Below are positions 17,207 through 26,006 of a stretch of 47,202 bases of DNA, in pieces. Below the pieces are notes generated by a model. It made no database searches. It was not told the DNA's origin and saw nothing but the letters and a program-made list of their open reading frames with translations. The stretch's first letter is position 1; the number at the start of each line of letters is the position of its first letter. The DNA comes from RGIG1828 sp045654685 (GTDB lineage: Bacteria; Bacillota; Clostridia; UMGS1810). The stretch spans positions 1-47,202 of the forward strand of contig JAZONV010000011.1 in assembly GCA_045654685.1 (NCBI GenBank), given 5' to 3'. Both the position numbers and the translations under genes were made by a program.

Positions 17207-18145
17207 TCATTTCAAACTGCATCTGTATATTTCAAAAAGACCTTTTGTGACAGATGTGCTGACATCTTCCTCTGAAAGCACCTCTATTTCCTTTTCGGAA
17301 ATATTTTTAAGGATTTGTGCCGTTGCTTCACGAAGTTGACGTCTTCCTCCAATTACCACTTTTTTTGCGTCATACTTTTCAACTTCTCTAATTTCGTCCG
17401 CAAGCACAACCCCCAAAAAGAAACTATAGGTCTGAACTGAGGTGGCAGAAAAAACATTTTTCAGTATTCTCACCTTAAAAAGTGCCTTGTTTACGCCATG
17501 CTCACGGCAAAATTCATACCCTTTGAGCAAATACTCTGAATCTGTTTTGTCGCACCCAAGGTCAATTGCATCCTTAAGAATTGTTCCCTCTGATATTGCC
17601 TTTATCATCTCTCCGGTCAAAAGGGTGGAAAACCTTTCGATTTTTCCATCAGAGTTCACCTTTATAACTTTTGAATGAGAACCGGGAAGAATGTATACAC
17701 AATCCTCTCCGCTTCTTATAATTCCCATAAGTTCTGTTTCTTCTCCACGCATCATATCCGCAAGTTCAGGCGTTTCACATGTGAATTTCACTCCACGTAC
17801 AAACATGAAAGGAATGGGACAGATTTCCTGAAGCATAGTTCTTTTAACATTTCTGCCAAGTTCCTCAAGCCCTGCCGGAGCCATGATGTGGTCTATAGGA
17901 CATATTCCGAACTCGGAGGTTATCATCCCCGATGCAAGAACATATTCCACATCTTCATATTCAACAGAAAAACTTTTCAAAAGACTGTCTATGGAGGCTT
18001 TGATTTCGTTTTTCAACCCGTCCTTATTATCAAGAGAAGAAAACGCTCCGAGACTGATCTTTATTGTGGAAAGGATTTTTTCATCCTTTGTAAGGCTTAT
18101 TCTTGTGTTGGTTGTTCCGCCATCTATGGTTATGTGATATGACAT
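17207..18145 (-). CDS. dgoK: 2-dehydro-3-deoxygalactonokinase
   Basis: 312 residues from the second ATG at 18145, placed 7 bases after AAGGAG; the ATG at 18151 is too close to that site. The N-terminal phosphate-binding loop (HITIDGGTTNTRISLTKDEK) and the segments LASGMITSEFGICPIDHI, FVRGVKF, MRGEETELMGI and LPGSHSKVI are those of the DgoK family (PF05035). It phosphorylates 2-keto-3-deoxy-D-galactonate before aldolase cleavage. It is the last gene of the leftward operon. The partner aldolase (dgoA) is not in the window. Confidence 0.9.
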   Translation of the reverse strand: MSYHITIDGGTTNTRISLTKDEKILSTIKISLGAFSSLDNKDGLKNEIKASIDSLLKSFSVEYEDVEYVLASGMITSEFGICPIDHIMAPAGLEELGRNVKRTMLQEICPIPFMFVRGVKFTCETPELADMMRGEETELMGIIRSGEDCVYILPGSHSKVIKVNSDGKIERFSTLLTGEMIKAISEGTILKDAIDLGCDKTDSEYLLKGYEFCREHGVNKALFKVRILKNVFSATSVQTYSFFLGVVLADEIREVEKYDAKKVVIGGRRQLREATAQILKNISEKEIEVLSEEDVSTSVTKGLFEIYRCSLK

Positions 18146-18157
18146 AATCATTCTCCT

Positions 18158-18943
18158 TTATTTCCATAGTTCTCTTTCAATATTCGGCGTGAGTTGTGCA
18201 AGCATACCGCCATCCACCACAAGTTCTGCCCCTGTGGTATTTCTGGACTGATCACTGCCAAAATACCAGACTGCATTGGCAACATCCTCAAATTCCGCAA
18301 TATCTTCAATGGGTGTATAGTTTGCAAGAGCATATTTTGCATTATTGACATTTTCTTCCCAGCGCTTTGTCTTTATCATTCCCGGCAAAACACAGTTTGA
18401 ACGTATGCCGTATTTTCCCCAGTCAACTGCCAGAGATTTTGACATTGCAATTATTGCACTTTTGGATGAACAATATGCACAACGGTTTTCGGTTACTCTC
18501 AAAGCAGAGTTTGATCCGATAAAAACTATTGAACCTCCCCCTTTTTGCTTCATATGCTCTCCGGCATTTCGTGCAAGGAGAAAATTCCATCCGATGTTTG
18601 TGTTGAAAACCTGCATAAAATCTTCTATTTCCACATCAAAGCTCACCTGACCGATGCCGAGATTTGCCGCATTTAAAACGAGAGTATCCAAAAGATAGCC
18701 TGTATCTTTTATGTCATCGAAAATGGCTTTTACTTCCGACTCGCAAAGGGTGTCTGTCTGATATTCATATCCTTTTGAAAATACGCCGTATTTTTCACTT
18801 ATTCTTTCCGCACTCCTCTGTGCTTCCTCTCCTCTTCTGCAACCGATAAAAACCGCATAGCCTTCACAGGCAAATCTTTCAGCAATTGCAAAGCCGGTGC
18901 CCATTTGTGCTCCGGTTATAAAAACTGATTTTTCCATCTTCAC
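18158..18943 (-). CDS. Short-chain dehydrogenase/reductase
   Basis: About 261 residues, classical SDR: TGAQMGTGFAIAERFACEGY (cofactor loop), LVLNAANLGIG, IVFIGSNSA (catalytic Ser), and YCSSK (Tyr-x3-Lys), ending in a VDGGML C-terminal motif. In this operon it could oxidise a sugar to an aldonolactone, or reduce a keto-sugar acid; the reaction is not fixed by sequence. The start is probably the GTG at 18941-18943, 7 bases after GGAGG and overlapping the upstream stop as GTGA; the ATG at 18937 (MEKSVFITG) is the alternative. Coupling with the glycosidase gene is likely. Confidence 0.85.
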   Translation of the reverse strand: MKMEKSVFITGAQMGTGFAIAERFACEGYAVFIGCRRGEEAQRSAERISEKYGVFSKGYEYQTDTLCESEVKAIFDDIKDTGYLLDTLVLNAANLGIGQVSFDVEIEDFMQVFNTNIGWNFLLARNAGEHMKQKGGGSIVFIGSNSALRVTENRCAYCSSKSAIIAMSKSLAVDWGKYGIRSNCVLPGMIKTKRWEENVNNAKYALANYTPIEDIAEFEDVANAVWYFGSDQSRNTTGAELVVDGGMLAQLTPNIERELWK

Positions 18944-20049
18944 TTGCTCTCCTCCATTTTCTGCTTGAAATCTTTGTCTGCCAAAGAGCAATATTCTTTT
19001 ATGATATCTATTTCCGCAGGGTTATAGGGATGATGATTTGGTCTGTAGAGATCATGGAACCACTTTGTGAAATCAAATTTCATATGAGGATTTTCCTCAT
19101 ATTCATCCCACACCTTGTTCCATGGCTCATAGGTCTGATATTTACCTGCAACAAAGCCCCAGTTATAGCATCCTATTCCCTCAAGATAGAAAAGAGGAAA
19201 CATTTCTTCAACGTTGTTTCCATAGCATCTGCCAAGCCACTCTGTATTTATTATGGGGCGGTTATATGCTTTAAGCCTTTTTATTTCCTTGATATTTTCC
19301 TGATAGTCGCTGTAACTGTGATAGGATATAATATCAGAATTCTCAACTGAAAATTTTTCTGTCTCCAGAAGCCGAACCCTGTGGTCGCCTCTGAAATTCC
19401 ACACACAGCATGTGAGAGGCTGAACGGGGTCGATTTTTCTTATTATTTCAAAAATCTTTTTCAGATGAGGCATTGTTATATCACCACGGTTGCTGTTGCC
19501 CGCTTCGTTGTAGACATCCCAGATGATAATTCTTTCGTCATCCTTGTATCGACTTACAATCTCCCCTACCATTTCATAATATTGTTCTCTTGATTCTTCC
19601 TCATCGAGAACGTGGAAGCCAGGAACAGAAAATGTTCCGTGCTGTGAATTTTTTCTGCCGCCGTGATAGCCCCAGTCATAGGTCTGTTTTCCGATTTTTG
19701 GTTCCTTCCAGGCGTTATTTTTGGGTGGCATACAGTCATTTGCAAGAACTACCATTGCCGTCATATTGTGCTTTTTCAATGTGTCAAGATATCTGTCAAA
19801 GCGTTGGAAGAAAGTGTCATGCTCGTCTCTCCACACAACAAATTCCACAATAATTCTCACACTATTATATCCTATACTTTCTGCAAGAGCAAGTTCTTTT
19901 TCTGTGGTTTCCATTCTTTCTTCAAATCCAAGAGACTGCCACTGGTCAATTCTGTTGGCACAGTCAGCGCTCATGTAGTTACATCCCCTTATCCATGGAT
20001 GTGAATTATACCAGTTCCATATTCTTTCTTCTGACCATCTGGTTCCCAT
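18940..20049 (-). CDS. Cytosolic clan GH-A glycoside hydrolase (GH5-like)
   Basis: 369 residues with no signal peptide, so it acts inside the cell on imported sugars. It looks like a TIM-barrel glycosidase. The probable acid/base is Glu182 in WDVYNEAGN, and the probable nucleophile is Glu270 in IINTEWLG. Other fits are WIRGCNYMSADC, YNSVRIIVEFVVWRDE and ISYHSYSD. The usual position of two Glu at the ends of strands 4 and 7 supports clan A. The substrate is unknown; an acidic disaccharide or beta-glycoside would suit the operon. GGAGGAAG precedes the ATG at 20049, preferred over the longer frame to 20070. Confidence 0.75.
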   Translation of the reverse strand: MGTRWSEERIWNWYNSHPWIRGCNYMSADCANRIDQWQSLGFEERMETTEKELALAESIGYNSVRIIVEFVVWRDEHDTFFQRFDRYLDTLKKHNMTAMVVLANDCMPPKNNAWKEPKIGKQTYDWGYHGGRKNSQHGTFSVPGFHVLDEEESREQYYEMVGEIVSRYKDDERIIIWDVYNEAGNSNRGDITMPHLKKIFEIIRKIDPVQPLTCCVWNFRGDHRVRLLETEKFSVENSDIISYHSYSDYQENIKEIKRLKAYNRPIINTEWLGRCYGNNVEEMFPLFYLEGIGCYNWGFVAGKYQTYEPWNKVWDEYEENPHMKFDFTKWFHDLYRPNHHPYNPAEIDIIKEYCSLADKDFKQKMEESK

Positions 20050-20063
20050 TTTTCTTCCTCCTT

Positions 20064-21215
20064 TTACCAATCTGCCACAGAACCGTCTTCAAAATACTGT
20101 CTGGGGGTTGTCCATTTTCCGTCATATATCTTATCTTTAAGTGCTTCCTCATCAAGTTCTATGCCAAGCCCGGGGCCCTTTGGAACATCAATATAACCGT
20201 CCCTGATTACAAAGGGATTTTTGATATATCCAACGCCAAGGTCAGATTTATCCGAATTTCCGGGGTGTTCCTGAACAAGGAAGTTTGGTGTGCATGCATC
20301 AAGTTGAATACAAGCCGCCAGAGAAACAGGACCCAGAGGATTATGTGGGGCAAGTGAGCCGAAATACAGTTCTGACATCACTACAATTTTTCTTCCCTCA
20401 AATATGCCGCCACAATGACATACGTCGGGTTGAACAACGCTTACTGCCTGTTTTTCAAGAAGTTCTCTGTATTGCCATTTGCCAAAGAGTCGCTCTCCTG
20501 CCGCTATGGGAATGGATGTTGAACGTGCAATGTTTACCATACAGTCAACATTCTCGGGGAGGCAAGGCTCCTCAATGAAAAACGGCATATATGGCTTAAG
20601 TTCTTCTGCAAGTCTCACCGCCATTGCAGGACTAACCCTGCCGTGAAAGTCGATGGCAAGGTCCACACCCATGCCGATTTTCTCTCTCACCGCCTTAAAG
20701 CGTTCAACATGACTTCGGGTGTTTTCGGGGGAATCTATTGCCTTTATTGGTGGGATTATGGAATACTTCAGAGCTGTATATCCTTCATCAAGACGGCTTT
20801 GGGTGATTTCAAGCATTTCCTCAAGAGAGAAATCACCACTTACACCCGCTCTTTTCACATGAGTATACATCCTGATTTTATCTCTGCATTTTCCGCCAAG
20901 CATTTCATATACGGGACAGTTATAATATTTTCCCTTTATGTCCCACATTGCCTGCTCTATTCCGCTTATTGCCGAAAGCATAAGCGGACCGCCACGGTAA
21001 AATCCACCGCGGTAAAGTGCCTGAACATGGTGCTCAATCTGCATAGGATCTTTTCCAATCAGATATTCTTCAAACTCATTTATAACCGCCTCAACAGCAT
21101 TGCAATGTCCCTCAAGAACGGGCTCACCAAGTCCGACAATGTCTGTGTCGGTATACATTTTCAAAAACATCCATCTGGGTTTAACCTTAATAAGTTCAAG
21201 ACGTGTAATTTTCAT
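20064..21215 (-). CDS. dgoD: D-galactonate dehydratase (enolase superfamily)
   Basis: 383 residues. The opening matches DgoD closely (MKITRLELIKVKPRWMFLKM, GEPVLEG, YRGGFYRGGPLMLSAISGIE). Metal and acid/base residues are visible: Asp189 and His191 (DFHGR), Glu215 (IEEP), Glu241 (AAGERL), and His291 in APHNPLGPV. It dehydrates D-galactonate to 2-keto-3-deoxy-D-galactonate, the substrate of DgoK in the same operon. AAGGAG precedes the ATG at 21215. A nearby hexonate such as gluconate cannot be excluded, because this subgroup is somewhat promiscuous. Confidence 0.88.
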   Translation of the reverse strand: MKITRLELIKVKPRWMFLKMYTDTDIVGLGEPVLEGHCNAVEAVINEFEEYLIGKDPMQIEHHVQALYRGGFYRGGPLMLSAISGIEQAMWDIKGKYYNCPVYEMLGGKCRDKIRMYTHVKRAGVSGDFSLEEMLEITQSRLDEGYTALKYSIIPPIKAIDSPENTRSHVERFKAVREKIGMGVDLAIDFHGRVSPAMAVRLAEELKPYMPFFIEEPCLPENVDCMVNIARSTSIPIAAGERLFGKWQYRELLEKQAVSVVQPDVCHCGGIFEGRKIVVMSELYFGSLAPHNPLGPVSLAACIQLDACTPNFLVQEHPGNSDKSDLGVGYIKNPFVIRDGYIDVPKGPGLGIELDEEALKDKIYDGKWTTPRQYFEDGSVADW

Positions 21216-21244
21216 ATATTTCTCCTTCAAATAACCATTAAATT

Positions 21245-21919
21245 CTATTTCAGTACTATTTCTTCATAAAATTCCGGAACAATCTTTTTCTCAAAGGGGA
21301 AATCATTAAGATCAAGACTGTCAAAAAGTCCGCAATGATACGGAATTGCAACTGCTCCAACCCTTTGGCAAAAATGCGCGGCATCTGCCATATTCATGTT
21401 ATTTCCCACTCCGTTTACGGGAAGAAATATGTAGTCTATATCCTCCGGTAAACTTTCTAAAACCTCTGTATTATAGAGTGTGTCTCCGGTGATATAATAT
21501 TTCTTTCCCTCTGCCTCAATTACTATTCCTATAGCATTGGGGTCAGAATGTTCTGCTTTTACTGCGGTGAATCTCATATTTTTCTGCGTCCATACAGTAG
21601 AATTGTTAAACTGTACATAATTGTTGTTGCCGCCGAATTTTCTTGCAATCTCCCATGCACCGCGCGGTGCAAGAACCAAAACCGATGAGTCTTCACCGAG
21701 ATAGTGTTCAAGAGTTTCCGGGTCTGTATGGTCAAGGTGACTGTGAGTAAGAAGTATTATATCCGGTTTTATATCCCAAAATTTTTCGCAAACAGGCACC
21801 CTTCTTTTGTTCTTTGGTTCAATCTTTTCCACGCTGTCTGAAAGATACGGATCGGAAATTATAATCTTACCATTTGTTTCAAACATAAGTCCTGCCTGAC
21901 CGAGCCATGTGATTTTCAT
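21245..21919 (-). CDS. Metallo-beta-lactamase-fold hydrolase (UlaG-like)
   Basis: 224 residues of MBL fold, with ITWLGQAGLMFETNGKIII at the start, the metal motif HSHLDH (59-64), AEHSDPNAIG and ITGDTLYN. It belongs with UlaG/YtsP-like hydrolases, one of which is the L-ascorbate-6-phosphate lactonase. First gene of the sugar-acid operon, so a sugar lactonase is an attractive inference. AAAGGAG precedes the ATG at 21919, preferred over 21952. Confidence 0.8.
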   Translation of the reverse strand: MKITWLGQAGLMFETNGKIIISDPYLSDSVEKIEPKNKRRVPVCEKFWDIKPDIILLTHSHLDHTDPETLEHYLGEDSSVLVLAPRGAWEIARKFGGNNNYVQFNNSTVWTQKNMRFTAVKAEHSDPNAIGIVIEAEGKKYYITGDTLYNTEVLESLPEDIDYIFLPVNGVGNNMNMADAAHFCQRVGAVAIPYHCGLFDSLDLNDFPFEKKIVPEFYEEIVLK

Positions 21920-21984
21920 ATTTATCGCTCTCCTTTGAACATACATACTCATATATAATAATCTACTACATTGTCAGCCATTTA

Positions 21985-22030
21985 TCAAGTTAAATCTTCA
22001 AGTGATTTCATACAACTTTTCTGTACTTGA
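21985..22030. promoter_or_regulatory. Candidate operator repeats between operon and regulator
   Basis: TCAAGT occurs at 21985-21990 and again at 21998-22003 (13 bases apart), and the inverse ACTTGA at 22025-22030 overlaps the -35 of the regulator gene. Spacing and orientation fit a regulator binding between divergent units, but the motif is short and may be chance. Confidence 0.3.
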
Positions 22031-22055
22031 CTAAAAAAATTTTATATGCTATCAT
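22027..22055 (+). promoter_or_regulatory. Promoter for the sugar-operon regulator
   Basis: TTGACT, 17 bases, TATCAT, followed by AAAGAGGTGACC and the ATG at 22079. Confidence 0.6.
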
Positions 22056-22078
22056 TTTCTCTGAAAGAGGTGACCTCT

Positions 22079-23161
22079 ATGACATGCTTTGCAATAGGTG
22101 AGCCAAGCTACAAATCCAGTAATTGGTACAAGAGAATTGTGAACGGCATCTTAAACGAAAAAAGGCAAAAACGTTTTACGCTCATCCTCCTCTCCCGTAT
22201 TGAAGAACTCAAAGGTTTTTCCATAACAGAGAATGATGTGCTTTTTGTTATAGGCACAGGAATCCTATGGCTTGATGAAATAACGGAGATTGCAAAGATA
22301 TATTTTGGCAACAGAATCATAGTCCTCGGGAATCACACTCCCGGGCTTAAGGGGAAAATGTATTCTGTTGTGACAGGGGACATTTCAAAAGATATAAAAA
22401 CTCTCTACGACTACCTTTTGTCATCAGGCAAAAACCGAATATGCCTGTATGGCGTAAATCCAAATTCTGTTAGTGATAAATTCAAGGAAGAAAGTTTCCG
22501 CAACCTGTGTTCCTGCAATGACTCTGTTATCTACAATAACGGTTCTCTTTCAGAATGCTTTGAAAACTTTTCAAAAACAGAGTCCGAATTTGATGCATGT
22601 ATCTGTGTGAACGATTTTGCCGCCCTTTCACTTGTAAACCGACTAAAGGACAAAAACAGCAAATTTGTAGTGAGTTATGGCGAAAGCAGTCTTGCCACTA
22701 TGCACAGTCCCAGCATAACACACATCAATTCAAATCTGGATAACTTTGCAAGTGCAAGCATTGAACTGGCAAAACTTCTTTGCAAAAACAAGAGCATAAA
22801 CTCGGTCATCATATATCTTTCAAGCACGTTTATTCCGGGAGAAACCACCGGATTTGCTCCGCTTGAAGAGTATGAAGATGTGGGAATTAAAAATGAAATC
22901 ACAAATTCCGGCGATGAACTTTTCTACTCTGACGAAGAAGTTAACAGAATGATTAAAATCGAAACACTACTCACCTCTTTGTGCGATTCCGATTTTATTA
23001 TTGTTGAGTTGCTTTTAGATGGCAAAACCTATGAAGAAATTGCCGCAAAGGCCAATATGTCTGTTAACGGAATAAAATACAAACTCAAAAACATGTTTGA
23101 AATCTGCCGTGTGAAATCAAAGCAGGAATTTATAAAACTACTGGAAGAATACATAAAATGA
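22079..23161 (+). CDS. Transcriptional regulator: sugar-binding-like N-terminus, LuxR-type HTH C-terminus
   Basis: 360 residues. The first about 280 look like a type 1 periplasmic-binding (LacI sensor) fold: KNRICLYGVNPNSVSDKFKE, FDACICVNDFAALSLVNRLK, SKFVVSYGESSLATMHSPSI, TTGFAPLEEY. The C-terminus (about 300-360: DSDFIIVELLLDGKTYEEIA, AKANMSVNGIKYKLKNMFEI) reads as a GerE/LuxR-type helix-turn-helix. This inverts the LacI layout. Divergence from the sugar-acid operon points to control by a sugar or sugar acid. AAAGAGGTG before 22079 fixes the start; the frame upstream to 22046 has no site. Domain calls are by eye. Confidence 0.7.
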   Translation: MTCFAIGEPSYKSSNWYKRIVNGILNEKRQKRFTLILLSRIEELKGFSITENDVLFVIGTGILWLDEITEIAKIYFGNRIIVLGNHTPGLKGKMYSVVTGDISKDIKTLYDYLLSSGKNRICLYGVNPNSVSDKFKEESFRNLCSCNDSVIYNNGSLSECFENFSKTESEFDACICVNDFAALSLVNRLKDKNSKFVVSYGESSLATMHSPSITHINSNLDNFASASIELAKLLCKNKSINSVIIYLSSTFIPGETTGFAPLEEYEDVGIKNEITNSGDELFYSDEEVNRMIKIETLLTSLCDSDFIIVELLLDGKTYEEIAAKANMSVNGIKYKLKNMFEICRVKSKQEFIKLLEEYIK

Positions 23162-23211
23162 AATCAGGGAGTGCCACAACGCTATTGTTGTGCACTCCCT
23201 GATTTCATTTT
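23155..23211. terminator. Bidirectional terminator holding both stop codons
   Basis: AAAATGAAATCAGGGAGTGC plus CACAAC pairs with GTTGTG plus CACTCCCTGATTTCATTTT across a six-base loop, about 25 bp with one bulge. The regulator stop (TGA, 23159-23161) and the rdgB stop (23210-23212) both lie in the stem. Confidence 0.92.
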
Positions 23212-23791
23212 ATATGTTATCCAAAAATTCTTTAAGCATTTTCAAAGCCTTAAATCTGTGACTGATGGAATTTTTCTCCTCCCGGGAAATTTCGGAAAAT
23301 GTTCCTTTAAATTCATCAACATAGAACACCGGATCAAATCCGAATCCGTTTTCTCCTCTCAATTCGTCTATAATATATCCTTCGCACACTCCGGTGAAAG
23401 TGTGTTTTTCCCCGTTTGGCATTAAAAGTGCAATGCAGGAAATAAAGCGGGCAGTTTTTTCCTGGGGGGAATAGCCCTTAAGATTTTCAAGAAGTTTTTC
23501 AATCCCCTGCATAGGTGTTGTTCCCTCACCTGCATAGCGGGCACTGTAGAGCCCGGGTGCACCGTCCAAAACGTCCACTTCAAGCCCCGAATCATCTGCA
23601 ATGATAATTTTGTCTGTATATGCTCTTATGGCTTCTGCTTTCAGGAATGCGTTTTCTTCATAGGTTACACCTGTTTCATCAACTTCAATATCTGCTCCCA
23701 CATCACTTTGGGAAAACACGTTGTGACCGGAAAGAATTTCTTTGATTTCCTTAAGTTTTCCTTTGTTATTTGTTGCAACTACTATATCCAT
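23210..23791 (-). CDS. rdgB: XTP/dITP diphosphatase (RdgB/HAM1)
   Basis: 193 residues of Ham1 family: MDIVVATNNKGKLKEIKEIL (substrate-binding start), DDSGLEVDVLDGAPGLYSAR, GFGFDPVF and SHRFKAL. It removes non-canonical purine nucleoside triphosphates (ITP, XTP) and thereby protects DNA. GGAG lies 9 bases before the ATG at 23791; the longer frame to 23830 overlaps galK. It follows galK by 16 bases in the same direction. Confidence 0.93.
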   Translation of the reverse strand: MDIVVATNNKGKLKEIKEILSGHNVFSQSDVGADIEVDETGVTYEENAFLKAEAIRAYTDKIIIADDSGLEVDVLDGAPGLYSARYAGEGTTPMQGIEKLLENLKGYSPQEKTARFISCIALLMPNGEKHTFTGVCEGYIIDELRGENGFGFDPVFYVDEFKGTFSEISREEKNSISHRFKALKMLKEFLDNI

Positions 23792-23807
23792 AATTTTGTC
23801 TCCGGTA

Positions 23808-24992
23808 TTATAATATTTCTTTTCCGCCATCCCCTGTTTCTGTTACATAAAAATCAGGTTTTATGCCGGTTTTTTCTTCATAATTTTTTCCGACTTTTTC
23901 AATGTATTCATCAACGCTGTCGCCTTCAACAATGCTGACAGTACATCCGCCAAAACCTGCACCCGTCATTCTTGAACCAAGAACGCCTTTTATCTTTCTT
24001 GCTTCATCAACCATGGTGTCAAGTTCAAAGCATGTAACTTCATAATTGTCACGAAGAGAATTGTGGGACTTGTTCATAAGAATACCAAAGGTTTCTATAT
24101 CCCCGCCTTTTAAAGCATCAATGGCTTTTAACACTCTGTCATCTTCCTCAATAACGTGAGCAACTCTTTTTAAAACAACATCATCTGTTATGAGATGTTT
24201 GTGCATATCAAATTCTTCTTTGCTGATTTCACCAAGATAGTTTTTCTCAGGCATTGCAACCTTTAACATTTCAAGACCTTTTTCACACTCTGAACGTCTT
24301 TCATTATATTTTGAACTTCCGAGAGCATGTTTTTTGTTGGTGTTGGAAATCACAATTTTCTTATCTCCCAAATCAAGGGGAATCAAAGAAAAATCAAGAG
24401 TTTTACAATCAAGGAAAATAGCGTGGTTTTCCTTTCCCATACTGGATGCAAACTGATTCATAATTCCGCAGTTAACTCCTGCATATTCTCTTTCTGCCTT
24501 TTGAGAGATTTTTGCCATCTCTATCATATCTATTTTTTCATCTTTCCCATTTTTTTCATTGGAAAATGTTGCAAAACAAAGGGCAGTTGAAACTTCGTTT
24601 GCAGCAGATGATGAAAGACCGCTTCCGTGAGGAACTGTGTCGTGATATAAAAGGTCTGCTCCAACTATTGTATATCCTGCATCCTGAAGCATATACATTA
24701 CGCCAATCTGATAGTCCCCCCACTTGATTCCTTTGTATGAATCAAGTTTTTTTATGTCTGCCTCTACCACCAAATCAAGGTCGGAGGCTTTGAGTCTGAT
24801 GGTGTCATCATCCCTTTTTCTTGCAAGAACTGTTGTGTTCATCTTAAGAGCGGCAGGGAAAACATAACCACCGTTATAGTCTGTGTGCTCTCCTATGAGA
24901 TTTACTCTTCCGGGAGACGCAAAAACTCTGATGTCCGATTCATCTCCCCCGTAAAGTTTTATGAATTCTTTCTTTAATTCTGAAATGTTCAT
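23808..24992 (-). CDS. galK: Galactokinase
   Basis: 394 residues of the GHMP kinase superfamily. The galactokinase signature GRVNLIGEHTDYNGGY is at 28-43, the ATP loop is PHGSGLSSSAANEVS, and the third motif is SRMTGAGFGGCTVSI. It makes galactose-1-phosphate from galactose and ATP for the Leloir pathway. galT and galE are not nearby. AAGGAG is 7 bases before the ATG. It sits between a small membrane protein gene and rdgB, which is an odd genomic setting. Confidence 0.95.
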   Translation of the reverse strand: MNISELKKEFIKLYGGDESDIRVFASPGRVNLIGEHTDYNGGYVFPAALKMNTTVLARKRDDDTIRLKASDLDLVVEADIKKLDSYKGIKWGDYQIGVMYMLQDAGYTIVGADLLYHDTVPHGSGLSSSAANEVSTALCFATFSNEKNGKDEKIDMIEMAKISQKAEREYAGVNCGIMNQFASSMGKENHAIFLDCKTLDFSLIPLDLGDKKIVISNTNKKHALGSSKYNERRSECEKGLEMLKVAMPEKNYLGEISKEEFDMHKHLITDDVVLKRVAHVIEEDDRVLKAIDALKGGDIETFGILMNKSHNSLRDNYEVTCFELDTMVDEARKIKGVLGSRMTGAGFGGCTVSIVEGDSVDEYIEKVGKNYEEKTGIKPDFYVTETGDGGKEIL

Positions 24993-25004
24993 GTGTGTTT
25001 CTCC

Positions 25005-25757
25005 TTAAATCTTATTATATATCCATTTTGCAAATCCGTCATTTACAATATAGTACTTCTGTGTTGACTGCCCTATTGTGATAAACAGATTATTTTCAAT
25101 TATTTCATAGGTTCCGGCATACATTTCTCTGACGGGCTGGCTGAGTGCCGAATCCGACTCACCGGAATTTTTTACTATCTCCAGAATAACGTTTTTGTCG
25201 CTATAGAGATTAATAATCTGTGTATCTCCGCTTTCAGGCGCTTTGCACACAAACATAGACTGCTGTGTTTCACTGTTCATGTCAACATCTCCCACAAAAT
25301 AGTTTTTGGAATCGACAATGTAACCGTCGCACGCCCACATGGAATCCTGATACTGTCCTTCGCTGTATAGCTTGATTTCTCCATTTTCAATTTTCCATTC
25401 GCCCGTAAGTTTTATATCTTCCTGAACAGTTATTTCGCTGTTTTTATAGGAAGGGTCAAAGCCACCGGAGAATGTTCCGTCATAAGCATCTGTTGGGCCA
25501 TAGGTGAACTGATAGTACCAACCGTCATTCTTATCAACATAATAGCCTGCCAATGTTTCCGCACTTATTTTTTTCTCAATTCCCTGATGATTCTCACCCG
25601 GGGTCGCATCTGATGAGGCAAGATGTTCTATGGCGGCATCGGTTTTGTGGCTGTCTGTTTTTTTGTTTTCGGGACCGACAAGAGATAAAAGAATAATCAA
25701 GACGGTTATGAATATAACCGAAATAACGGATACCCATATAACTGTTTTTTTGCTCAT
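25005..25757 (-). CDS. Small membrane-anchored protein, unknown function
   Basis: 250 residues. A short N-terminus and one membrane segment (about 5-27) precede a Ser/Thr/His-rich linker and a beta-rich exported domain (GYYVDKNDGWYYQFTYG, LTGEWKIENGEIKLYSEG). The C-terminal stretch YAGTYEIIENNLFITIGQ ... YYIVNDGFAKWIY matches the pattern seen at the ends of the 26007 and 3006 gene products. I do not recognise a family. AAAAGGAGAC precedes the ATG; galK follows 12 bases after its stop. Confidence 0.6.
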   Translation of the reverse strand: MSKKTVIWVSVISVIFITVLIILLSLVGPENKKTDSHKTDAAIEHLASSDATPGENHQGIEKKISAETLAGYYVDKNDGWYYQFTYGPTDAYDGTFSGGFDPSYKNSEITVQEDIKLTGEWKIENGEIKLYSEGQYQDSMWACDGYIVDSKNYFVGDVDMNSETQQSMFVCKAPESGDTQIINLYSDKNVILEIVKNSGESDSALSQPVREMYAGTYEIIENNLFITIGQSTQKYYIVNDGFAKWIYNKI

Positions 25758-25815
25758 ATAAAATGTCTCCTTTTCAAGTATGGGATTGAAGAATTATTCA
25801 GATTCGACAAACCGA

Positions 25816-25846
25816 ATACAACCCAAGAATTATTCTTGGGTTGTAT
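25816..25846. repeat. 14-bp perfect inverted repeat upstream of an anchored-protein gene
   Basis: ATACAACCCAAGAA, a three-base spacer and its exact inverse, without a T-run on either side, within the 249-base gap before 25757. It could be an operator or an RNA hairpin in the leader. The rest of the gap (25847-26006) shows no gene. Confidence 0.5.
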
Positions 25847-26006
25847 GATAGTCTGAAAGTTTGCAAAGTATAGTTCGAGAGCAGTATTTATCAGACAATA
25901 AAAATGTCAGTCACATATGATTGTCAGAATCATGAGCAAAACCATGCTTTAATATCCGCATTATTACTGTCTTTTTAATTTTCAGGATTTTTTATGCCTC
26001 GATTTT

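Noticed and set aside
23171..23425. Plus-strand frame opposite rdgB
   Set aside because: It is antisense to a strongly recognised gene and begins within the terminator.
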